DNA from: a virus
IMG/VR virus record: IMGVR_UViG_3300044977_000027
Coordinates: 1 to 22,948 of that record
Direction: 5' to 3' (one strand)
DNA: 22,948 nucleotides
Below the pieces are notes generated by a model. It saw only the letters and a program-made list of their open reading frames with translations. It ran no database searches and was not told the DNA's origin. How positions within the stretch are numbered: the first letter of the stretch is position 1; each line of letters starts with the position of its first letter. Of this stretch, positions 1 through 6,519 are shown piece after piece. The position numbers and the translations under genes were made by a program.

Positions 1-126
1 TCTGCGCGGACTATCGTGACTACTGAGGCGGCCTTTCGGAAAAGACCGTTTGATCTCGTCGATCTGAGCTTTGGTAACCACGATGTCGACAACATCGGAA
101 TCGACCATTTGCTTTATCTTCCCCAT
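1..126 (-). CDS. Start of a further phage gene, cut by the left edge
   Basis: The ATG at 126 overlaps the preceding TGA (ATGA), as at many junctions here. The frame stays open to the edge, giving 42 residues beginning MGKIKQMVDSDVVDIVVTKA and continuing QIDEIKRSFPKGR. A second ATG at codon 7 has GGGGAAG about eight bases upstream and could be the true start. The mix of charged and hydrophobic residues fits a helical protein. The product cannot be named from this fragment. Confidence 0.55.
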   Translation of the reverse strand, partial: MGKIKQMVDSDVVDIVVTKAQIDEIKRSFPKGRLSSHDSPRR

Positions 127-1526
127 CAGAGCCCCGTGGGATCGATGCCGTGCTCTCTAAGCCGCTGCTCGACTGCCGCGCGGTCGGCCGGGGCGGTCTT
201 GGTCCCGTCGGAGCGGACGCCCTGGAGCGCGGCCCGGGCGGCGGCGAGCTCTGGATCTGTAGCACGTCTGAGGGCGCCTTGCGCGCCCTGATTTCCTGGC
301 GCCACGGCTGGTGCTGCACCGGGTTGCGCAGGCGCTGGAGCCGGGGCTTGCGGCGTGCCGCCGGACTGCTGCTGTTTCTGCTGCTCGTGCAGTTTGGTCA
401 CCTGATCGCGCGCCATCTCAAGCGCCTGATCTGGCTTTATGGCGGGATTCGCTGTCGTGATCAGGCGCTGGGCGGCCTGGACCTCGCTGACCCACTGGTG
501 CGGATTGTTCACGCCGGCGCGGGTCATCCCGTAGGCATCCGGGAACGTGAGCTTGATCCTTCCATTCTCCGGCTTCGCGTATTCCATCTGTAGGCTCTTG
601 GCCGTGCGGATCTGCGCCGTGTCGGCGGGGGCCAGACCCTTCCCAAGCGCGGCGGCGCCGAAATGCGTGGTGCCCGTGTTCTTGTCGAGATAGACGCCTT
701 CGTTCTGGTCGGCCGGGTTCGGACCGATGTAGGCAAACCGCCCCCGATCCGCCAGCACGCTGGCGGAATCGACGCGGCCCTGCGCCGTGATCGCCGCTGA
801 CCCCACCTTCCCCTGATAGCCGAGTTCCGACGCGCGCTCCCGCGCTCGAGCGATCAACTCGCCCGACTGCAGCCGCGCCCCGGTCTGCCCGTACTGCTCG
901 CCTACCTGGAGCTGCTTCAGGTAGTCCTGCATCTGCTCCTGGCTCAGTTCCGACGGGATACTGCCCTCTTCGATCCCAAGCCGAGCCTGCTGCAGCGCGC
1001 GCTCCTGCACCATCTGCCGCTGCTGCCCTAGCGCCGGCACGGCCTCTCGCATGGCATTGCCGACGGATTCGCCGAAGCCGCCAGTCCTGGTCGGAGCCAA
1101 CATCCCGGCCGCCGCCGCCAGCAGCGGCAGGTTCACGGTCTGCTGTTGACCCACGTTCTGCAGGTTCGTCATCGCGCGCTCGATCGCGGCCATCTTCTGC
1201 TGCGCCGCCTTGTCGCGCGAGTCCGCGAGATCTTGGAAACGCCCCGCCGGGTCGTTTCCCATCAAGGCCTGGCTCGCCTTGAAATAGCTCTTCGTCGTGT
1301 CCGAGGGTTCGTAGTCCTGCGGCGCCAAGGCGCTGGTGTCAGTCGCACTCAGGGCATAGAGCGGGTCCGTCATGCCCATGCCGTAGCCGTAGCCGGGCGC
1401 CAGCGCGGGGCCACGCTGTTGGCCCGTCGTCGTGCCGCCGGTCTGCTGGCGCGGCTGTAGCGCCCCCGTGGAGGCGCCCTGGTCGTCCTGGGTAGGAGCG
1501 GTGTAGTAGTCGTCGAGCGTGGCCAA
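126..1526 (-). CDS. Internal-virion-like phage protein, TTG start
   Basis: 466 residues if translation begins at TTG 1526 (ATLDDYYTAPTQDDQGAS). The previous gene's TGA is in the same frame, with one codon (TCC) between it and this TTG, and no clear Shine-Dalgarno site is visible. Re-initiation, a later ATG (residue 50) or readthrough of the TGA are the alternatives. The middle has the recognisable VNLPLLAAAAGMLAPTRTGG then FGESVGNAMREAVPALGQQR, a stretch seen in many uncharacterised virion proteins next to the portal/ejection cluster. Long helical Gln/Glu/Arg-rich segments follow. A Pro/Ala/Gln-rich linker comes before the end (RAAVEQRLREHGIDPTGL). The TGA overlaps the ATG of the next gene. 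Confidence 0.65.
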   Translation of the reverse strand: MATLDDYYTAPTQDDQGASTGALQPRQQTGGTTTGQQRGPALAPGYGYGMGMTDPLYALSATDTSALAPQDYEPSDTTKSYFKASQALMGNDPAGRFQDLADSRDKAAQQKMAAIERAMTNLQNVGQQQTVNLPLLAAAAGMLAPTRTGGFGESVGNAMREAVPALGQQRQMVQERALQQARLGIEEGSIPSELSQEQMQDYLKQLQVGEQYGQTGARLQSGELIARARERASELGYQGKVGSAAITAQGRVDSASVLADRGRFAYIGPNPADQNEGVYLDKNTGTTHFGAAALGKGLAPADTAQIRTAKSLQMEYAKPENGRIKLTFPDAYGMTRAGVNNPHQWVSEVQAAQRLITTANPAIKPDQALEMARDQVTKLHEQQKQQQSGGTPQAPAPAPAQPGAAPAVAPGNQGAQGALRRATDPELAAARAALQGVRSDGTKTAPADRAAVEQRLREHGIDPTGL

Positions 1527-1529
1527 GGA

Positions 1530-3152
1530 TCACGCGGCCCGGCGGTAGCCCGGCGACAGAGCCGGCGTGCGGCGGTAGCCACCGCGGGCATATCCCAGCG
1601 GCTTGCCAAGCTGCGCGCGCGCGTCGTCGGCGCTCGGCCCGGCGTAGAATGAACTGGGCAAGTTCGAAACCGCCGCCGCGACGTCGTCGGCTGTCGGCTG
1701 GCGGCCGCTCAACGGGGCATTTTTCGCAGCGTCGAGATCGTGCTGCCATGATGCCCAGTACGCCTTGGATTTCGGTCCTGGCGTCATGCCATAGCTTTCC
1801 GCAAGCTGACGATGCAGGGCCGGCAGTGACGCATTTGGCTGCGAAGCCGCAAGGCGCGCACCAACCATGGCGTCGTCGCTAGATGTGCTGCCGCCCTCGG
1901 CGTAGCCCTGGAGCGCACCGCCGCGCGCCATCCGACGTTCCGTGTCGGGATACATCTGGCTCTCCGTAATGTCCCGGCGCATCGCGTCGACATCTTTCTC
2001 TGCCTCTGGGTCGTGCGGATCCCTCGGGTTCCCGGCCCGATGTGCCCGCAGCGCCTGCCACCAGTCCTCGGGCTCGAGGTTCGTGCCGTAGTCGCCATAG
2101 CTCGCGGTCCTGACCAACGAGCGGCCGCCCTCGGCATAGCCCTGGAGCGCACCGCGGCGCACGTGGCCGCCCTTGGCCGCCCCGATCCCGAGCGACTGCG
2201 CGCCCAGCGCCGTCCCGACCGCCGTCGAGAACGGCGAAGCCCCGAACGCCGACGGGAACGTCTCGGTCGCCGTCTGCGACGTCGACCCGACCGGCAACCC
2301 GTGCAGGAGATTGGACACGAAGCCCAGTTGCGAATACGGGTACTGCTGCTGCTGGTTGAAGTTGTTGATCGACGCGTTGATGTTCTCCTGCGACAGCGTG
2401 TCCTGCTGCTGACCCGACGCCGCCAAGTTCGCGACGTCGAAACTCCCGAGCTGCGATTGCAAGGCGCCCATCTGGCCCTGCTGCGAACCAAGACTTCCCT
2501 CGAGCGATGCCAAGTTCCCGAGCTGTCCCGCTCCGGCCATCTGCTCCTGCTGCTGCTGCTGCGCCGCCCCGAGCGCGCCCTGGAACCCCGTCTGCAATGC
2601 CTGACTGACCGCAGGATTGAGCGCCTGCTGCTGCGCCAACAGGGCGTTGTTGTCCGCCTGCATCTGCTGCGGCGACGCCGCCTGACCCGCGCTCACGAAC
2701 TGCGACTGGATCGACGGCAGTACGTTCTGCTGGAAATTCGTGTTGCTCTGCTGCTGAAGCGCCGACACCACATCGTTCGTGTACGGGTTCAGGAAATTGT
2801 TGATCTGCGAGGCCCCGATCGGCTGCGCCGCCTGATTCGTCAGGTTGGCGGCCTGCCCGGCAAGCGCCCCGCCCTGGTTGATGAAGTTCTGACCCGACGA
2901 CAATGCCGGCTGCCAATCCCCGACGTTGCTCCCGGCCAACTGCTGCGATTGCAGAGTCTGAGAACTCGGCGTGTATACTTGCTGTCCAGGGAAAGGAGTG
3001 AAGGGCTGCTGAGCAAGATTAGTCGCAGCGTTGTCTAAATTGAACGCGCTTGTCTGGAGCCAAAGTGGAAAATTTGTTGACGTATCACTACCAGTTGGCA
3101 CCGGTACTGGACTTGAACCCTGGAAAAGCATAGAACTTATGCCTGAACTCAC
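1530..3152 (-). CDS. Gln-rich internal-virion-like phage protein
   Basis: 540 residues from GTG 3152 (GGGAG six bases upstream). The N-terminal two thirds are Gln/Asn/Ala-rich (LQTSAFNLDNAATNLAQQPF, INNFLNPYTNDVVSALQQQS, QQQALNPAVSQALQTGFQGA). The LNPYTxxVVxAL motif recurs in uncharacterised virion proteins of short-tailed phages. A five-codon CAG run encodes QQQQQ. The C-terminal third has two copies of RGALQGYAEGG (or GGALQGYAEGG) and ends LGYARGGYRRTPALSPGYRR, related to the RGGHMVRGAL stretch of the protein before the endonuclease. The first 65 or so codons lie in low-GC DNA, unlike the rest. It is likely an ejected internal virion protein. Its TGA is in frame with the next gene. Confidence 0.65.
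   Translation of the reverse strand: MSSGISSMLFQGSSPVPVPTGSDTSTNFPLWLQTSAFNLDNAATNLAQQPFTPFPGQQVYTPSSQTLQSQQLAGSNVGDWQPALSSGQNFINQGGALAGQAANLTNQAAQPIGASQINNFLNPYTNDVVSALQQQSNTNFQQNVLPSIQSQFVSAGQAASPQQMQADNNALLAQQQALNPAVSQALQTGFQGALGAAQQQQQEQMAGAGQLGNLASLEGSLGSQQGQMGALQSQLGSFDVANLAASGQQQDTLSQENINASINNFNQQQQYPYSQLGFVSNLLHGLPVGSTSQTATETFPSAFGASPFSTAVGTALGAQSLGIGAAKGGHVRRGALQGYAEGGRSLVRTASYGDYGTNLEPEDWWQALRAHRAGNPRDPHDPEAEKDVDAMRRDITESQMYPDTERRMARGGALQGYAEGGSTSSDDAMVGARLAASQPNASLPALHRQLAESYGMTPGPKSKAYWASWQHDLDAAKNAPLSGRQPTADDVAAAVSNLPSSFYAGPSADDARAQLGKPLGYARGGYRRTPALSPGYRRAA
1891..1921 (-). repeat. 31-bp direct repeat, copy 2 (GALQGYAEGG coding)
   Basis: Partner of the copy at 2125-2155, 30 of 31 bases identical. 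It encodes the second GALQGYAEGG near the C terminus of the Gln-rich protein. Confidence 0.85.
2125..2155 (-). repeat. 31-bp direct repeat, copy 1 (GALQGYAEGG coding)
   Basis: Together with 1891-1921 this forms a 31-bp direct repeat with a single mismatch (a at 2136 versus g at 1902). Both copies are in the same frame and encode GALQGYAEGG. A crossover between them would remove 234 bp (78 codons) in frame. Confidence 0.85.
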
Positions 3153-4228
3153 TTGTTTCTCCCGGGGCGAAGAGTCTTTATTACTTTCTCTCTGTGTTCT
3201 GTTGTCAGTTTGCGCCCACGAAGTTTGGCGGCTATTTTCTCTTTAGTCTCTTCTGACAACTTCTTGCCGACGCTGAAGCTGCGCAAATGGGCGGCCTGTT
3301 CAGGCGATAGAGGAATACCGCGGCGAGACGCCCGCTTAGCAAGGCCGGCGAGAAAGCGCGCCCGGAATTCTGGATCGGCATGTTGTTGGCGAGCTTTCTC
3401 GGCAAGCTGACGGCGCTTCTCAGGGTCGCTCATCTGCTTCGTTGCCCGCAGCCGCGATGCCTCCCTCTGCTCATCGGTGAATTCGGCCGGCGCGCCTCTC
3501 TTGGCACTAGCCTCGCGCATCTTTGCGCTGTACTCCGGCGTCTGCTGTGCCGCCGTGATAGCCGCTCTCTGCGCGTCTGTCCACGGGACGCCTTTCTTGC
3601 TGGCCGACGCCTTTGCCCTGGATTCCTCTGTCCATTTCCGACCCGTGTGGGATTCCCTAAGACGACGTCTACCATCCTCTGTCAGGCCAGACTTGCCGCG
3701 CCGGGCGATGCTGAGTCTTGCGCGGGTTTCTGGAGAAACGCTGCGACCAAGCATTGCGGCAGTCATCTTCGCGATATGCTCTGGAGTGCGCCGTTTCCCT
3801 CGGTTTGCTTTACCGATCTTCTCCTTAGTCTGGTCAGACAGCTTTCTACCTAGTTGCCATGCTCCCATCCGCTCTCTGGCTTCTATAGACTGCTTAACCC
3901 CGACGGGTTCTCCTCCTGTCGAAAGGTTGAAGCCGTTTGGCCTGAATGTGTTGTGGGCCGAGATCAACGCGCGCTCAACGGCACCGGCTTCGCGTCGATT
4001 AACGGCTTCGTAGAGAACCTGAAACGAGAATTCAGCGATGCCATGCTTCCTCATGGCCTGATGCAGGAACTTCATGCGTTTGCGGTCGCCGCTGAGCGCC
4101 GTTACCTTGTGCTGATCCCAGCGTTTTGTGGGGTCGCCTTTGTTAGTGATCCCGATGTAGCCACGGCCAGTCGAATCGTGCGTCACCTTGTAGACGACGA
4201 CGGGCCGGGATATGTCTTGGTCAGCCAT
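3149..4228 (-). CDS. Free-standing GIY-YIG homing endonuclease with NUMOD3 repeats
   Basis: 359 residues. The ATG at 4228 has AGGA six bases upstream; upstream codons in frame are intergenic. The GIY-YIG domain spans about residues 8-106. VVY (11-13) and YIG (24-26) stand for the GIY and YIG motifs. Arg36 (KRW) and Glu85 (VERALI) are the likely catalytic pair, and Asn101 (GFNLSTGG) closes the domain. The rest holds about nine NUMOD3-type DNA-binding units such as GRKLSDQTKEKIGKANRGK, RSVSPETRARLSIARRGK and KLSEETKEKIAAKLRGR. The gene is lower in GC than its neighbours. It interrupts no coding sequence: it sits between two virion genes, and its last codons contain the Shine-Dalgarno site of the next gene. 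It would cut an allele lacking the insertion and spread by repair. Confidence 0.88.
   Translation of the reverse strand: MADQDISRPVVVYKVTHDSTGRGYIGITNKGDPTKRWDQHKVTALSGDRKRMKFLHQAMRKHGIAEFSFQVLYEAVNRREAGAVERALISAHNTFRPNGFNLSTGGEPVGVKQSIEARERMGAWQLGRKLSDQTKEKIGKANRGKRRTPEHIAKMTAAMLGRSVSPETRARLSIARRGKSGLTEDGRRRLRESHTGRKWTEESRAKASASKKGVPWTDAQRAAITAAQQTPEYSAKMREASAKRGAPAEFTDEQREASRLRATKQMSDPEKRRQLAEKARQQHADPEFRARFLAGLAKRASRRGIPLSPEQAAHLRSFSVGKKLSEETKEKIAAKLRGRKLTTEHREKVIKTLRPGRNK
3159..3163 (-). promoter_or_regulatory. Shine-Dalgarno GGGAG for a GTG start, inside the endonuclease gene
   Basis: GGGAG lies six bases upstream of GTG 3152. It is formed by the last codons of the endonuclease gene. 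The GTG overlaps the endonuclease TGA as GTGA, so the mobile gene has kept or created translation start signals for its neighbour. Confidence 0.65.
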
Positions 4229-4261
4229 TGTCGATCCTATCCATCGGCAGTGTGTCAGAAG

Positions 4262-4287
4262 GGCCGGGCTGTTAGCGCAGCTCGGCC
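4262..4287. other. Inverted repeat in the gap before the homing endonuclease
   Basis: ggccgggctg (4262-4271) and cagctcggcc (4278-4287) flank a 6-base loop. Read on the plus strand they make a 10-bp stem with one G-U pair, followed by TTTCG. Read on the minus (gene) strand the same position is an A-C mismatch and no U-run follows. It could be a weak terminator for plus-strand transcripts, a processing site or a border of the inserted gene. Confidence 0.45.
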
Positions 4288-4301
4288 TTTCGCTGTGGGC
4301 G

Positions 4302-4330
4302 ATCATATCATGGCGGCAAAATCGCGTCAC
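4302..4330 (-). promoter_or_regulatory. Weak putative sigma70-like promoter for the homing endonuclease
   Basis: GTGACG (4325-4330) and TATGAT (4302-4307) on the minus strand are spaced by 17 bp and match the consensus at 4/6 and 5/6 positions. The site overlaps the stop codon of the upstream gene and heads the 98-bp gap before the endonuclease. Free-standing homing endonucleases often have their own weak promoter. Confidence 0.3.
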
Positions 4331-5508
4331 GCGGCGAGGCTCCCGCGGGCTTCGCGCATGTATTCGAGCGGGCCTTTCTTGCCCTGGGGAGCGATCACCT
4401 TCTTGCTGCCGGTGTCCTGATGAAGACGGCGCCGCATCTCATCGAGTACTCTGGCGCCAGCTTCATTACTGCCCCGTCCTAGTGCGGATACATCGCGGGC
4501 GGTCATGACATATTCGCCGTTACTTAATTTTGCGTCAACATCATCACTTGTACCATCGCCAGGGCCTTGGACGTAGTTCTGTCCTCCATCCGTGGCGAAG
4601 ACCGGCGGCGCCAAGGCGCCACCTCGGGCATAGAGCGCACCCCTGACCATGTGGCCACCTCTTGCCGCCGGCACCGGCGCGCCCAGGTTCTGGAGCTGGT
4701 TGCCGGCAAAGTATAGCTGCTCGGGTCCGCCGCCCTGGGTCTGGGTCGCACTACCCGGGAGCGGGTTGAGCGGGGTCCGGTTGATGAAGCCCGTGGGGTT
4801 GAGGTTGGCGTTGAAGACCGGCCCTTGCGTGGCCGCGGTCGAGCTCGGGCCCGGCGGGGCGACGGCCTTGGGCTTTGACAGGAGGCTACCGAGCCCGGCG
4901 AGGGCACCGAGGGCAAGCGAGGTCGTGCTCAGGCCTTTGCTCGCGAGCGCGCCGGCACTCGATGTCGCCGAAGCCGCCGGCGGTCCGCTGCCGCCCGCAA
5001 GCGCGTTTTCGGCTGTCGCTACCGTCGATGGCGATGCCCCGCCTTGGGTCTCGGCGGCGATATCGCCCACGACCTGATTTGGATCTGCCGGGTCGGCGCC
5101 GCTGCTGAACAGCCCCTGGAGAGTCGACATGGGGCTGCTCATCAAGTTGCTGAAAAAGCCCGGCGCAGCGCCCGGAAGCGTGCCGCTGCCGGCGCCTTCA
5201 AGGCCGCCGAATCCGCCCTGGAGGCCGCCAAGATCGGTGGCGCCGATGTCGAAGCCCGGCGCGGCCGCATCAACGCCCTGCGTTAACGGACCCAGCGTGG
5301 CATCGGCGCCGGCGGCCAGATCAGCACTAGACAGCCCACCACCGGCGATAGTCCCGGCATCGATGACGCCGCTGCCGAGCCCCGCGCCAGCGGCGGTCGC
5401 GCCGACGTCGGCCGCGCCCGCGGCCCCTGCGCCGACCGCCGCTGCCGCTCCCGCATCTGCCGCGCCCTCGCCGGCGATCGCCGCGGCCGGAATCGAAACG
5501 CAAGCCAT
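4327..5508 (-). CDS. Internal-virion-like Ala/Gly-rich phage protein
   Basis: 393 residues. The ATG at 5508 has GAGGAG (5515-5520) six bases upstream; the open frame above it is shadow. The first 130 residues are Ala/Gly-rich and hydrophobic (IAGEGAADAGAAAAVGAGAA), fitting a membrane-active ejection protein, though no clean transmembrane helix stands out. The C-terminal third is the recognisable part: RGGHMVRGALYARGGAL, then YVQGPGDGTSDDVDAKLSNG, EYVMTARDVSALGRGSNEAG and ARVLDEMRRRL. This GPGxGxSDxxxAxLSxGEYV signature is widespread in uncharacterised virion proteins of short-tailed phages. It shares RGGHxVRGAL with the Gln-rich protein beyond the endonuclease. Probably packaged and ejected with DNA, by inference. 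Confidence 0.65.
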   Translation of the reverse strand: MACVSIPAAAIAGEGAADAGAAAAVGAGAAGAADVGATAAGAGLGSGVIDAGTIAGGGLSSADLAAGADATLGPLTQGVDAAAPGFDIGATDLGGLQGGFGGLEGAGSGTLPGAAPGFFSNLMSSPMSTLQGLFSSGADPADPNQVVGDIAAETQGGASPSTVATAENALAGGSGPPAASATSSAGALASKGLSTTSLALGALAGLGSLLSKPKAVAPPGPSSTAATQGPVFNANLNPTGFINRTPLNPLPGSATQTQGGGPEQLYFAGNQLQNLGAPVPAARGGHMVRGALYARGGALAPPVFATDGGQNYVQGPGDGTSDDVDAKLSNGEYVMTARDVSALGRGSNEAGARVLDEMRRRLHQDTGSKKVIAPQGKKGPLEYMREARGSLAA

Positions 5509-5972
5509 CAGGCGCTCCTCGCTGGTATGTCCATGACGTAGACCTCTTCGATCTTCTTCGCGCCCATGGCCTCGAAGATCCGGCCGGCCTTGGGCGAGTC
5601 GCCGACGAGCCAGTGGTGCGGGAACGCGCGCTTGACGCCCACGGCCGCGAGCTCGTCGACCGCGGCCTTGAACAGCCGGTACGCGACCGTGCCGCCGCGG
5701 TTGTCGGGATCGATGAACCACGGACCCTGCCATGCCGCCAGGGTGCCGTTGTCCTCGAGATTGGGCGCGACGTAGAAGATGCAGTAGCCGACGAGGCGGT
5801 TGCCGTCTCGAGCCGTGACGACCTGGGCGACGTTGCCGTCGACTGCGGCCTTGCTGCGCGCGATGTCGGGGGCGAAGCCGGCGTCGGGGTCGAGCTCGTC
5901 GTGGTGCATACGCAAGAGCGGCAGGCAGTCGGGGTGGAACTGCGCCCAGGTCTCACGCCGATACGTGATCAC
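5508..5972 (-). CDS. GNAT-family N-acetyltransferase
   Basis: 154 residues from GTG 5972. The fold order fits GNAT. An N-terminal helix-rich part is followed by strand pairs QVVTARDGNRLVGYCIFYVA (50-69) and WFIDPDNRGGTVAYRLFKAA (85-104). The second contains the acetyl-CoA pyrophosphate loop in the form NRGGTVA instead of the usual Q/R-x2-G-x-G/A. The end, KAGRIFEAMGAKKIEEVYVM, is the usual closing helix plus strand of the family. GNAT proteins are common in phage late regions and are thought to acetylate proteins or small molecules; the target here is unknown. The TGA overlaps the next ATG (TGATG). Confidence 0.8.
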   Translation of the reverse strand: MITYRRETWAQFHPDCLPLLRMHHDELDPDAGFAPDIARSKAAVDGNVAQVVTARDGNRLVGYCIFYVAPNLEDNGTLAAWQGPWFIDPDNRGGTVAYRLFKAAVDELAAVGVKRAFPHHWLVGDSPKAGRIFEAMGAKKIEEVYVMDIPARSA

Positions 5973-6519
5973 GGGCGCGCTCCTTGAGCCAAGCGATCTT
6001 GTCCCGATTCTCCTGCATCAGCAGCAGTCGGGCCCGCATGTCGATCTGGATGTTGGTGTGGCGCATCAGATCCCACCACCACCGTGCCCACGGGACACCG
6101 GTGACGCAAAATTCCCAGAGCCGGCGCGCGGGGTTCTCGCGTGACAGGTCCTGGCAATCCATCACCAACGTGCCCGGAAGTGCCGCGATCTCGTCAAGGC
6201 AGCGCTCGATCGTCGTCAGGTCCACCCAAGCGGGATCGACACCTTGGCGCGCCAAGCTTGCTTCGATCTCGTGCCGCGGCCGGCGCAGCACGGCGAACCG
6301 GGCATCAGGGAAGACGCCGCGGACCCGGCGCCAGCCGTGCGCCATGCCGGTGTCGGCGACGCCAGTCTGCGGAGACTCCAGAGCCTTCCGGATCAGGTCG
6401 AAGTCGGCGAGCCAGGCGACGAGGTCATGACGGCACTGCCAGCCCGCGAAGGTCATCCAGCGCGCGCACCATGCCGTCCTGGAGCGCGGAGCTGCGAAAA
6501 TGATGAAGGGGGCGGTCAA
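5953..6519 (-). CDS. Sulfotransferase-like P-loop protein
   Basis: 188 residues from the TTG at 6519. The open frame runs far upstream but that part is shadow of the radical SAM gene. FAAPRSRTAW (residues 8-17) after a beta strand matches the 5'-phosphosulfate-binding loop of sulfotransferases (PRSGTTW type). FAVLRRPRHEIEASL (75-89) matches the region that contacts the 3'-phosphate of PAPS (R-x-P-R-x6-S). The protein is short for a full sulfotransferase (usually 250 or more residues), and the C-terminal part (WEFCVTGVPWARWWWDLMRH) is unusually Trp-rich. It may therefore be a reduced phage version or a related nucleotide-binding protein. The donor and acceptor cannot be told. The last 20 bases overlap the acetyltransferase gene. 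Confidence 0.6.
   Translation of the reverse strand: MTAPFIIFAAPRSRTAWCARWMTFAGWQCRHDLVAWLADFDLIRKALESPQTGVADTGMAHGWRRVRGVFPDARFAVLRRPRHEIEASLARQGVDPAWVDLTTIERCLDEIAALPGTLVMDCQDLSRENPARRLWEFCVTGVPWARWWWDLMRHTNIQIDMRARLLLMQENRDKIAWLKERARDHVSA
5980..5985 (-). promoter_or_regulatory. Strong Shine-Dalgarno (AAGGAG) for a GTG start
   Basis: AAGGAG sits seven bases before GTG 5972. It lies inside the end of the sulfotransferase-like gene and fixes the acetyltransferase start within the 20-base gene overlap. Confidence 0.7.

Noticed and set aside
1530-1532. TGA recoded as a sense codon throughout this phage
   Set aside because: TGA ends most genes here, often as ATGA or TGATG overlaps with clear downstream starts, so it is used as a stop.
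3149-4228. A group I intron housing the homing endonuclease
   Set aside because: Both flanking genes look complete with normal ends and the endonuclease has its own start and stop. No interrupted coding sequence is seen.
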